Origin: Nocardia coubleae NBRC 108252
GTDB taxonomy: Bacteria > Actinomycetota > Actinomycetes > Mycobacteriales > Mycobacteriaceae
NCBI RefSeq assembly: GCF_001612805.1
Contig: NZ_BDBD01000011.1
Location: 806,001-870,000, forward strand
DNA length: 64,000 nucleotides
Reading direction: 5' to 3'
Below are positions 1-7,524 of this stretch, piece after piece. The notes below the pieces were generated by a model. That model saw only the letters and a list, made by a program, of their open reading frames with translations, was not told the origin of the DNA and did not search any database. The position numbers were made by a program, and so were the translations under genes. How positions within the stretch are numbered: the first letter of the stretch is position 1; the number at the start of each line of letters is the position of its first letter.

Positions 1-330
1 CTACGGGTGGCCCACTCGCCCGGTATCAGCAAGGACGAGGCCGAGCGGTTCGCCGCCGCGGCCTCCGGGTTGCGTTCGCTCGGCAAGGCGCTCGGCGAGT
101 TCTGCGGCGGTTTCGCGAATACGGTGCGCCAGAACATGACCGAGTACGACGAGGGGATGATCCTGATCACCGCCGCCGGGGCGGGCACCCTGCTCGGTGT
201 CGCGACGACGACGGATGTCGATCTCGGACTCGTCGCGCACCGGATGAACGATCTGGCCGAACGGGTCGGCCGCGAGCTGGGTGCCGCGCCCCGGCGTGAC
301 GAGTTCCGTCGAGCGGAGACGTCGCTGTGA
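1..330 (+). CDS. Roadblock/LC7-domain protein of a conservon (5' truncated)
   Basis: The reading frame is open from the left edge, so the first 30-40 residues are missing. What remains has the roadblock/LC7 fold pattern: a helix over ASGLRSLGKAL, then the strands EGMILITAAGAGTLLGVAT and a closing amphipathic helix. In actinobacterial conservons such a protein sits beside a sensor kinase, a DUF742 protein and a Ras-like GTPase and is thought to act with the GTPase. The stop overlaps the start of the P450 gene by GTGA, which fits the usual conservon order. The upstream partners lie outside the window. Confidence 0.8.
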   Translation, partial: LRVAHSPGISKDEAERFAAAASGLRSLGKALGEFCGGFANTVRQNMTEYDEGMILITAAGAGTLLGVATTTDVDLGLVAHRMNDLAERVGRELGAAPRRDEFRRAETSL

Positions 331-1574
331 CACTCGAGACCTCCTTCGGCCCCACCCCGGTCTCCCCCGATTCGAACAGCGGGCAGGCCAGAGTGGCGTT
401 GTACTCGGAGGAGTTCGCGGCCGACCCGCAGAGCACCTACCGCGAGATGCGGCGCCGTTTCGGCTCGCTGGTCCCGGTCGATCTGGTGCCCGGCGTGCCC
501 GCCACCCTGGTGATCGGCTATCGCACCGCCGTCCAGATCCTCAACGATCCCGACCACTTCCCCGCCGATGCGCGCATGTGGGAACGCACCGTGCCCGAGG
601 ACTGCCCGGTGCTGCCGATGATGTGCTACCGCCCCAACGCTCTGCGCACCGCAGGGGCCGAGCACGCCCGCTACCGGCAGGCCACCGTCGCCAGCCTGGC
701 CGGGGTCGACCTGTACCGGTTGCAGCGCACCGTCGAGCAGTTCGCGATTCCCTTGATCAACACGTTCTGTGCCGACGGCAGTGCGGAACTGCTGAGTCAG
801 TACGCCTTCCCGCTCGCCTTCGCGGCTCTGAACTCGATGCTCGGCGTCCCCGAGGACATCGGCGCCCGAGCGGCCGCGGGTATGGCGGCAATCTTCGAGG
901 GCGGCGCGAGCGCGGCGCAGGGCGGTCAGATGCTCGAGGACGCGCTGTACGAACAGATCCGGCACAAACAGCTCGAGCCCGGTGACGATGTCACCACCCG
1001 CCTGGTGCAGCACCCGGCCCGGCTCAACGACGAGGAGCTGATGAACCAGCTGCTCACCATGTACGGCGCGGGTATCGAACCGATGTTGAACCTGATCCTC
1101 AACACGGTGCGGCTGATCCTCACCGATCAGCGCTTCGCGGGCAGCATCCTCGGCGGCAGCCTGTCGACGCGCGACGCGCTCGACGAGGTGCTCTACACCG
1201 ATCCGCCGATGGCGAACCACTGCATCACCTATCCGCGTCAGCCGATCCTGGTCGAGGGCGTGTGGCTGCCCGCGCATCAGCCGGTGCTCATCAGCATGGC
1301 GGCCTGCAACACCGATCCGGCCATCGGCACGGGTGAGTTCCTCGACAACCGCGCCCACCTGGCCTGGAGCACCGGCCCGCACGGCTGCCCCGCCAAATCA
1401 CCCGCCTATCTGATCGTCCAGGAGGCCATCGATCAACTGCTCGACGCTCTGCCCGAGATGAAGCTCGCGGTGCCCGAGTCGGAGCTGACGTGGCGTCCGG
1501 GTCCCTTCCACCGGGCGCTGACGGCGCTGCCTGTCACATTCCCGGAGACCGCGCCGATGCCGATCCTGAACTGA
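327..1574 (+). CDS. Conservon-type cytochrome P450, CYP157-like
   Basis: A 415-residue P450 starting at a GTG that overlaps the stop of the roadblock gene. The haem loop is present (TGPHGCPAK, ligand Cys354). Two landmarks are unusual. The K-helix Glu-x-x-Arg motif reads E287-V-L-Y290, without the arginine. The I-helix reads GAGIEPML, with proline where the proton-relay threonine normally sits. Loss of ExxR is a known property of the CYP157 family, which is found in Streptomyces conservons, so the gene is probably a CvnE equivalent. Substrate is unknown, and the missing threonine makes ordinary mono-oxygenation uncertain. No redox partner is visible in the window. Confidence 0.88.
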   Translation: MTLETSFGPTPVSPDSNSGQARVALYSEEFAADPQSTYREMRRRFGSLVPVDLVPGVPATLVIGYRTAVQILNDPDHFPADARMWERTVPEDCPVLPMMCYRPNALRTAGAEHARYRQATVASLAGVDLYRLQRTVEQFAIPLINTFCADGSAELLSQYAFPLAFAALNSMLGVPEDIGARAAAGMAAIFEGGASAAQGGQMLEDALYEQIRHKQLEPGDDVTTRLVQHPARLNDEELMNQLLTMYGAGIEPMLNLILNTVRLILTDQRFAGSILGGSLSTRDALDEVLYTDPPMANHCITYPRQPILVEGVWLPAHQPVLISMAACNTDPAIGTGEFLDNRAHLAWSTGPHGCPAKSPAYLIVQEAIDQLLDALPEMKLAVPESELTWRPGPFHRALTALPVTFPETAPMPILN

Positions 1575-1610
1575 CGCGTCGTCGGACGAGAAAATCTCCA
1601 GTGATGAATG

Positions 1611-1639
1611 TAGACATTTTGCGAGAGCAGTTGTACAGT
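1611..1639 (+). promoter_or_regulatory. Predicted -35/-10 promoter
   Basis: TAGACA at 1611-1616 and TACAGT at 1634-1639 are separated by exactly 17 bases, in a locally AT-richer patch after the P450 gene. The expected start site near 1646 would give a short leader ahead of an AGGAGG at 1678-1683. Confidence 0.45.
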
Positions 1640-1685
1640 CGCTGATGTACGCGAGCTTCGACATAACCGGCAGTCACAGGAGGTG

Positions 1686-1772
1686 GTGGTCACTGAGCAG
1701 TCACTTACCAGTCCCGCGTCCCGGAGAGTGTCGGGGTGCGGAGTGAATGTGAAGTCAATCCCTCGTTTGTAG
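1686..1772 (+). CDS. Putative 28-residue peptide / leader ORF
   Basis: A GTG-initiated ORF of 28 codons. It lies between a -35/-10 pair (1611-1639), an AGGAGG (1678-1683) and a perfect hairpin (1778-1804) that begins five bases after its stop. The peptide begins VVTEQSLTSPASRR and has one cysteine. I recognise no family. The ribosome-site spacing to GTG1686 is only two bases, which is short, so initiation is doubtful. It may be a small gene with its own terminator or a leader controlling the MerR-type gene at 1828. Confidence 0.3.
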   Translation: MVTEQSLTSPASRRVSGCGVNVKSIPRL

Positions 1773-1777
1773 ATCCC

Positions 1778-1804
1778 AGGCCCGGCGCCCAGCGCGCCGG
1801 GCCT
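1778..1804 (+). terminator. Strong hairpin, terminator or attenuator
   Basis: AGGCCCGGCGC at 1778-1788 pairs perfectly with GCGCCGGGCCT at 1794-1804 around a five-base loop. No U-tract follows. It separates the small ORF from the MerR-type gene, whose start is 24 bases downstream. Confidence 0.5.
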
Positions 1805-1827
1805 GCCAGCGTTGACCGAGAGGTGCA

Positions 1828-2178
1828 GTGCAGCAGGTGAACACCAACGACGGCATCAGTGCCGCCGACCGACTCGAAGACGACGACTACCCCGCGTACA
1901 GCATGGGTCGCGCCGCCGAAATCCTCGGCGTCACCCAGGCGTTCCTGCGCGCCCTCGACGCCGCCGAACTGCTGACTCCGCAGCGTTCCGCGGGCGGCCA
2001 TCGCCGCTACTCCCGGTATCAGCTGCGCATCGCCGCGCGAGTACGCGAACTCGTCGACGCAGGCAACACCCTCGAATCGTCCTGTCGCATCGTGATTCTC
2101 GAAGATCAGCTCGCCGAGGCTCATCGGATCAACGCCGATCTGCGCGAGGCGCTCGACAATCGTTCCGTCGACAGCTGA
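1828..2178 (+). CDS. MerR-type HTH transcriptional regulator
   Basis: A 116-residue protein with one MerR winged-helix domain over residues 29-95: the entry helix YSMGRAAEILGVTQAFLRAL, the wing GGHRRYSRYQ, then a helix ending in a short coiled tail. It has no C-terminal ligand-binding domain or metal cysteines, so it resembles the small HspR/MerR-like actinobacterial regulators. The start is GTG1828, with GAGAGG just upstream (1818-1823). The gene stands alone; the DUF885 remnant follows after four bases. Target and signal are unknown. Confidence 0.75.
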   Translation: MQQVNTNDGISAADRLEDDDYPAYSMGRAAEILGVTQAFLRALDAAELLTPQRSAGGHRRYSRYQLRIAARVRELVDAGNTLESSCRIVILEDQLAEAHRINADLREALDNRSVDS

Positions 2179-2182
2179 CGGC

Positions 2183-3395
2183 GTGCCCGCCGACTCCGAG
2201 GTGCACCGGATCTGCGACCGGTATGTGGAGGATTTTGCCGCCGCGGATCCGGTGACGGCGACCTTGCTCGGCATCACCGGCCACGACGATCGGCTCACCG
2301 ACTACTCCCCCGCCGGGTACGAAGCCCGTGCCGAACTCGCCCGCCGGGCCGCACAGGCCATCGCCGCCACCACGCCCGCCGACGATGAGCGGGTGGCCGC
2401 GGCGGTGTTCGCCGAACGCATCGGCCTCGAGGTCGAGCTGCACGATGCGGGGCTGCGGCTCGGCGCCCTGAATGTCATCGCCTCGCCGGTACAGGACCTG
2501 CGTATGGCGTTCGACGTGATGGCCGACGATACAGCCGAGGACTGGGCCGTGATCGGTGATCGCCTCGCCGCCGTTCCGGGCAGTATCGGGGGCCTGCGTG
2601 ATTCCCTGCTCACCGCTCAGCAGCGGGGCCGTGGCGCGGCGCTGCGGCAGGTTCTCGGCGCGGCCGGACAGGTCGAGACGTGGGCAGCCGGGTTCTTCAC
2701 CGCCTTCGCCGCGCCGGCCGCCCACGTGCCGGGCGCCCCGGATCTGTCCGGTGTCGCCGCGGCCGCCGACCGCGCATTGGGTGAGCTCGCCGAGTTCCTG
2801 CGGACCGAGCTCGCGCCACACGCTCCCCGTGCCGACGCGGTGGGTGCGGATACCTACCGGCTGTGGTCGCGGTACTTCACCGGTGCCGAGATCGACCCGC
2901 ATGCGGCATACACGTGGGGGTGGGCGGAATTCGGGCGCATCCATGACGAGATGACGACCGTGGCCGGCCGGATCGCACCGGGCGCCTCCCTCGCCGAAAC
3001 CGCCGCGGTCCTCGACGCCGACCCCCGGTACCACCTGCACGGGCACGCCGCCCTGGCGAGTTGGCTGCAGGAAACATCCGATCGAGCACTGAATGCGTTG
3101 CGGGCCGAACACTTCGAGATTCCGGACGAGCTGATGGCACTGGAGTGCCGCATCGCACCGCCGGGTGGCGGAGTCGGCGCTTACTACCTCGGCCCGAGCG
3201 AGGATTTCGGCAGGCCCGGCCGTATGTGGTGGTCGGTGGAAGCGGGCCGGGAGTGAACAAGCCTGGCTCGCGGCCCGCGACGACGCCCGGCGCCGCGCGG
3301 GCGCGGAATTCGACCTGAAGCACTTCCACACCCGTGCCCTGAAGCTGGGCGGCATGGGGTTGGACACCCTGCGCACCCAGCTGGCCACGGACTGA
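2183..3395 (+). pseudogene. DUF885 (putative metallopeptidase-like) gene with internal deletion
   Basis: The first 357 codons match the N-terminal two thirds of DUF885 proteins and run through the conserved YYLGPSEDFGRPGRMWWSV, then hit a stop at 3254-3256. The characteristic DUF885 C-terminus (EQAWLAARDDARRRAGAEFD..HTRALKLGG) resumes at once in another frame and ends at 3395. Intact members are about 540-570 residues, so roughly 140-160 codons are missing at about 3240-3255. The lost piece includes the HExxH-containing segment that follows the PGRMWW motif in the family. A stable truncated N-terminal protein cannot be excluded, but catalytic function should be lost. Confidence 0.8.
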
Positions 3396-3400
3396 TCGAG

Positions 3401-4282
3401 CTATCCCAGGACAGGCGTCAGATCGAGACGAGCCAGCCGCTCCCGGTCGGACAGGATGTCGATCGCGGTGATCCGGTCGTCGGCGACGGTGAAGCCGATG
3501 ATCGAGAACGGGTCACCGTCCATGGTGTTCACCAGCCCGCAGCGGCCGTCGACCAGGGCCGGGTACACGGTGCACAGGGTGGCCATGCGCCGGAACGTCT
3601 CGGCCTGGCCCGCGACGGCGGCGGCACCACGGATCACCCGCATCGCCTCACCCGCGTCGGCCCGCAACACCACCTCGGGATCGAGCAGGCGGAGCAATTC
3701 GTCGAAATCGCCACCACGCGCGGCGGTGAGGAAGGCGTCGACGACGCGGCGCCTGCGCGCGACATCCGGATCGGGACCCGGCGTTGCGCCCTGCACGCGA
3801 CGGCGCGCCTGGCTGGCCAGCTTCTTCACCGTCTGTGGCGTGCGGTCGACGATCGGAGCGATCTGCTCGTAGGGCATGGCGAACATGTCGTGCAACACGA
3901 AGGCGAGCCGTTCGGCGGGACGCAGCGACTCGAGCACGACGAGCAGTGCCAGGCCGACCGAATCGGCGAGCACCACTTCCTGTTCGGGGTCGGCTACGGT
4001 CTCGCACGTGATCACCGGATCGGGCAGGCGATCGTTGTCGAGCGGTTCCTCGCCGCGGCTCTTGCGTGAGCGCAGCATGTCCAGGCAGACCCGCCCGACG
4101 ACGGTGGTGAGCCAGCCACCGAGATTGTCCACCTCGGCGGTGTCGGTACGGGCCAGCCGCAGCCAGGCCTCCTGCACCGCGTCGTCGGCCTCGGTGAGCG
4201 AGCCGAGCATCCGGTAGGCGACCGCCCGCAGGTGGGCGCGGTTGTCCTCGAACTGTTCGGCCAGCAACTGTGCGTTCTGCAC
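3401..4282 (-). CDS. sigJ: ECF RNA polymerase sigma factor, SigJ/ECF41-like
   Basis: A 293-residue extracytoplasmic-function sigma factor. Region 2 covers about residues 10-75 (AYRMLGSLTEADDAVQEAWL), region 4 about 110-165 (LVVLESLRPAERLAF, MPYEQIAPIVDRTPQTVKKL), and a SnoaL-like C-terminal extension follows, as in ECF41/SigJ. The extension normally tunes activity; here its DGGGK and NPDKL signatures are degenerate (ADAGEA; DRERLARL). The start is GTG4282, chosen over a longer ORF because GAGGAGGA precedes it. An ECF41-type promoter lies just upstream, so autoregulation is likely. The divergent hydrolase/DoxX/CMD-like operon is the probable target. No anti-sigma gene is nearby, as usual for this group. 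Confidence 0.85.
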   Translation of the reverse strand: MQNAQLLAEQFEDNRAHLRAVAYRMLGSLTEADDAVQEAWLRLARTDTAEVDNLGGWLTTVVGRVCLDMLRSRKSRGEEPLDNDRLPDPVITCETVADPEQEVVLADSVGLALLVVLESLRPAERLAFVLHDMFAMPYEQIAPIVDRTPQTVKKLASQARRRVQGATPGPDPDVARRRRVVDAFLTAARGGDFDELLRLLDPEVVLRADAGEAMRVIRGAAAVAGQAETFRRMATLCTVYPALVDGRCGLVNTMDGDPFSIIGFTVADDRITAIDILSDRERLARLDLTPVLG

Positions 4283-4312
4283 GGGTCCTCCTCGATGTCG
4301 TCCCACCGTTAT

Positions 4313-4339
4313 GACGAAAGCGGGGCGCCGAGTGTGACC
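4313..4339 (-). promoter_or_regulatory. ECF41-type promoter of the sigma factor gene
   Basis: Read on the minus strand, GGTCACA (4339-4333) and CGTC (4316-4313) are separated by 16 bases. This matches the published ECF41 consensus TGTCACA-N16-CGTC in all but one base. Transcription would start about 25 bases ahead of GTG4282. Confidence 0.7.
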
Positions 4340-4371
4340 GTAGTGCCGTGACCAGCGTTTTTCCACGACCG

Positions 4372-4398
4372 GGTCACGTTCTGCCCGTGGCTTACGTC
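4372..4398 (+). promoter_or_regulatory. ECF41-type promoter of the divergent operon
   Basis: GGTCACG (4372-4378) and CGTC (4395-4398) are separated by 16 bases. This is the same architecture as the promoter facing the sigma gene, and it points into the hydrolase gene whose ATG is at 4455. Confidence 0.65.
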
Positions 4399-4454
4399 AG
4401 TGCGTCAGAACACGATCCGCCGCGGCCGGAAGCCGCGGCCGAAAGGAGAACATC

Positions 4455-5612
4455 ATGGTCGAGGTGCACGGCTTCGTCGCCGAGGGATACGAGCAGGTGC
4501 GGGCCGAATTCGCGGCCGTAGTGAGCGAGGAGGGCGACCCGGGCGCACAGTTGGCAGCGTTCGTGCGTGGTCGTCGGGTGGTCGACCTCTGGTCCGGGCG
4601 CGAGGTGTCCGGCACGACGCTGACCGGGCTGCATTCCACCAGCAAAGGCGCCGCCGCCCTGGTGATCGCGCTGCTGATCCAGGACGGTGTGCTCGACATC
4701 GACCGGCCCGTGGCCGACTACTGGCCGCGCTTCGCCCAGTCGGGCAAGGAACGGATCACGTTGCGCGACATGCTTGTTCACCGCTCCGGTGTGGTCGGGG
4801 TCGACGGTGGCTTCACCGTCGCGGAGCTGGCCGACGACCGGGTGATCGCCGAACGGCTCGTCGGGCAGCGGCCCTACTTCGAGCCGGGCACCGTGCACGG
4901 ATACGGCGGGTTCGTCACCTACGCCGTCGTCGGGGAGGTGGTGCGGGCCGTCACCGGCGCCACCGTGCGCGAACTGTTCGAGCAGCGCATCCGCGCACCC
5001 TTCGACCTCGACATCCACCTCGGCCTGCCCGCCGACCTGGAGCACCGCTACCTGCCGATCCTGCCCTGGCGCGCCACACCGGAGGCCGAGGCCGCCTTCG
5101 CCGCGAATTCCCCCGCGCCGCACAGCATCGCGGGCATCGCCTACAACCTCAACGCCCACGGCTTCACCGCCGCCGATGTGATGGCGCTGCCCAACGACAG
5201 CACCGTGCGCAGGCTCGGCCAGGCCTCGGCGGGCGGGGTGGGCAGCGCCGCGGGTATCGCGGCGATGTACGCGGCGGCCACCACCGGGATCGACGGACGC
5301 GAACCACTGCTGTCGCTGGAGACCATCGCGACGGTGTCCACCATCCACTCCGCCGGTCGCGACCTGGTGCGCGGTGACAGCGCACCGTACGCGCTCGGTT
5401 TCGAAGCCAAGAGCCTGCTCACTCCGTTCCTCGGCGCCTACGCCATCGGGCACACCGGTTCCGCCGGATCGGACGGGTTCGCCGACCCGCACAGCGGCCT
5501 GACCTACGGCTACACCCGCCGTCGCGCCGCCTTCGCCTTCAACGCCCCCGAGAACGCCCGGCTCGCCGCCGTCCTCCACCGGGCCGCGACCCACGTCGCG
5601 GCCGCCGCCTGA
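4455..5612 (+). CDS. Serine hydrolase, beta-lactamase/EstB family
   Basis: A 385-residue class C-like serine hydrolase. The nucleophile motif is S-T-S-K in GLHSTSKGAAAL (around residue 59), and the tyrosine motif is YGGFVTYAVVGEVV (around residue 153). Proteins of this type are usually carboxylesterases or peptidases rather than true beta-lactamases. No signal peptide is visible, so it should be cytoplasmic. ATG4455 is preceded by AAAGGAGA. It opens an operon with the DoxX-like and CMD-like genes and lies behind an ECF41-type promoter. Confidence 0.85.
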   Translation: MVEVHGFVAEGYEQVRAEFAAVVSEEGDPGAQLAAFVRGRRVVDLWSGREVSGTTLTGLHSTSKGAAALVIALLIQDGVLDIDRPVADYWPRFAQSGKERITLRDMLVHRSGVVGVDGGFTVAELADDRVIAERLVGQRPYFEPGTVHGYGGFVTYAVVGEVVRAVTGATVRELFEQRIRAPFDLDIHLGLPADLEHRYLPILPWRATPEAEAAFAANSPAPHSIAGIAYNLNAHGFTAADVMALPNDSTVRRLGQASAGGVGSAAGIAAMYAAATTGIDGREPLLSLETIATVSTIHSAGRDLVRGDSAPYALGFEAKSLLTPFLGAYAIGHTGSAGSDGFADPHSGLTYGYTRRRAAFAFNAPENARLAAVLHRAATHVAAAA

Positions 5613-5644
5613 CTGATTCCCTTACCGCACAGGAGAACTCACTG

Positions 5645-6070
5645 ATGACTACTAACCTGTCCCGCGTCGCGAAATTCGCGCGCTGGGTGCCCGTTGCCGC
5701 AGTCCTCGCCGAAACCGCCGTCGGCGCCTACTGGGATCTCGCGCGGATCTCCTACGTCCGCGAATCCTTCGACCACCTCGGCTACCCGATGTACTTCGCC
5801 ACCGTCCTCGGTGTCGCGAAAACCGCCGCGCTGGCCACCATTCTCACGCCCGGCCACCCGCGCACGAAGGAATGGGCCTACGCCGGACTGGTCTTCGTCT
5901 ACGGCGGTGCGGCGGCGTCCCACCTGGCCGTCGGCGACGGCCCCGACAAATGGGCCATGCCCCTGTTCTTCACCGCCGCCACCTTCGCCGCGCGCGCCTG
6001 GCTGCCCACCGGTGGATCCACCACCGCGGCCCTGCGTTCTCTCACCGGCTCCCGAACCCGCATCGCCTGA
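5645..6070 (+). CDS. DoxX-like membrane protein
   Basis: A 141-residue protein with four predicted membrane helices, including VPVAAVLAETAVGAYWD, VLGVAKTAALATIL, AGLVFVYGGAAASHLAVG and PLFFTAATFAARAW. The pattern, with the HLGYPMYFATVLGVAK stretch after helix 1, is that of the small DoxX-like family. Function is unknown; DoxX relatives often accompany redox or stress genes. AGGAGAAC precedes ATG5645, and the gene is 32 bases after the hydrolase gene. Confidence 0.75.
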   Translation: MTTNLSRVAKFARWVPVAAVLAETAVGAYWDLARISYVRESFDHLGYPMYFATVLGVAKTAALATILTPGHPRTKEWAYAGLVFVYGGAAASHLAVGDGPDKWAMPLFFTAATFAARAWLPTGGSTTAALRSLTGSRTRIA

Positions 6071-6098
6071 GAATCACACCACCGGAAAGGAAATCATC

Positions 6099-6587
6099 AT
6101 GTCCGACCGTTCCCGCCTGCCCAACCCCCAGCAGCTCGTCCCGGCCCTCGCCGAGGTCGGCGCCGCACTGTTCAAAGCCGTCGGCAACGGGGCCATCCCC
6201 CGCTCGACCATCAGCCTGATCCAATTGCGCGCGGGCCAGATCATCGGCAGCACCTACCTGACTGCCCTGCACACCGGAAACCTGCGCGCCGCAGGGGAAT
6301 CCGAAGACCGCATCGCCGCGGTCGCCACCTGGCGTGACGCCCCGTCGTTCACCGAGCCCGAACGCGCCGCGCTCGCACTCACCGAGGCCGTCCTGCTTCC
6401 GGCGGTGCACGGCGAACGGGTCACCGCCGAGCTCTACGACGCCACCGCGAAGCATTACGACGAGACGGCTCTGGCCACCCTTGCCATGGCGATCGGGCAG
6501 GTGAACTTCTTCGTCCCGCTCGCGCTCATCGGCAAGCCGCTGCCCGGCCGCCCGCCGGCCGAGCAGTGGACTCCCGTGCCCGCCTGA
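6099..6587 (+). CDS. Carboxymuconolactone decarboxylase-like (AhpD fold) protein lacking cysteines
   Basis: A 162-residue AhpD/CMD-fold protein starting at ATG6099 after GGAAAGG. The signature helix, usually RxSQxNGCxYCxxxH, reads RAGQIIGSTYLTALHT around residues 44-59: both redox cysteines are replaced (Ser and Leu) while the histidine stays. The whole protein has no cysteine. It therefore cannot be a thiol peroxidase of the AhpD kind. CMD proteins are typical partners of ECF41 sigma factors, which supports control by the neighbouring sigJ-like gene. Its biochemical role is unknown. Confidence 0.8.
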   Translation: MSDRSRLPNPQQLVPALAEVGAALFKAVGNGAIPRSTISLIQLRAGQIIGSTYLTALHTGNLRAAGESEDRIAAVATWRDAPSFTEPERAALALTEAVLLPAVHGERVTAELYDATAKHYDETALATLAMAIGQVNFFVPLALIGKPLPGRPPAEQWTPVPA

Positions 6588-6596
6588 TCCGGCACC

Positions 6597-7502
6597 TCAG
6601 AACAGGCTGGTCTGCGCCGGTTCGGGGGTGACGCTGATCGCCGGATCGAGTTCGATCCGGCGACCGACGAGGCGGGAGTCGTTGACCAACACCAGTTCAG
6701 CGGCTCCCGCCGGGTCACGGCAGGCCAGGGTGTGGCCGTGGGCGGCGACCGCGTCGAACACGTATTCGCCTGCGCTGGCCGTGATTTCGATGGGATCCGG
6801 GAATCGGCCGCTGGCCTGGATGGTCGCGTAGAAGTCGCGACCGCCCGACCACGCGATATCGGTGCGGACGATGTCGTCGGGCAGGGCGCTCGCCGCGTGC
6901 GCGGCCGCCTCGGCTACTCCTTCTTCCACCGCCGACCACGGCCGCAGGGGGCGGGTGAGGATCCGCGTCTTGGTGACGCCGGGCACCGATTGGCGCAGCC
7001 CGGCCCGCTCGGTCACCACCCTTTCGAGTTCGCGCACATGCAACCCGTCGGGCGAATCGGTGATGAAGCGGGCGGCCAGCGCACCCTGTTCGAACAGCCT
7101 GCGGTGCCTGCGCATCGCCGAGGCCGTCCCGACCTTGGCCATCCCGTCACCGAAGTACGCGATGTAGAGGTGGTGCGGGCGGGCCATGTAATCGCGCACC
7201 TGTTCGGGCAGGGTATCGAGCGGGCCGCGATGACTGTGCACCACCGACCACCCCTCCCGGATCCGGCACCGTTCGCACTGGTGACCGGTGTCGATCCGCG
7301 CCTCGTGCGGGCAGGTCCGGCGCCCGGGTTCGCCGCCGAACGCACGATAGCCGAGACAGTAGCGGCCCTCGGTGACCCGGAACGCCAGCCGGGTGCCGAG
7401 ACCGGGCAGCAGGTCGACGGTGTCGTCCGCGCGCAGCAATTCGTAACACCATCGGCCCTGCTCGTCCCAGCGCGTGCCGCAGTACAGGGCGGTGGAGGTC
7501 AT
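6597..7502 (-). CDS. DUF2797 family protein
   Basis: A 301-residue cytoplasmic protein. A zinc-finger-like cluster (CPHEAR..GHQCERC) lies at residues 64-84, followed by LYIAYFGDGMAKVGTA at about 112-127, which resembles the GIY-YIG core, and then a conserved EQGA and ELERVV region. Biochemical function is not established. It starts at ATG7502 and follows the molybdenum hydroxylase large-subunit gene on the same strand by 22 bases, so read-through is possible, although no functional link is evident. Confidence 0.75.
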   Translation of the reverse strand: MTSTALYCGTRWDEQGRWCYELLRADDTVDLLPGLGTRLAFRVTEGRYCLGYRAFGGEPGRRTCPHEARIDTGHQCERCRIREGWSVVHSHRGPLDTLPEQVRDYMARPHHLYIAYFGDGMAKVGTASAMRRHRRLFEQGALAARFITDSPDGLHVRELERVVTERAGLRQSVPGVTKTRILTRPLRPWSAVEEGVAEAAAHAASALPDDIVRTDIAWSGGRDFYATIQASGRFPDPIEITASAGEYVFDAVAAHGHTLACRDPAGAAELVLVNDSRLVGRRIELDPAISVTPEPAQTSLF

Positions 7503-7524
7503 CCGGCGAATCTAGGCGATGGGC

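Noticed and set aside
4455..5612. True beta-lactamase (antibiotic resistance) call
   Set aside because: No signal peptide and an EstB-like motif set; esterase or peptidase activity is more likely.
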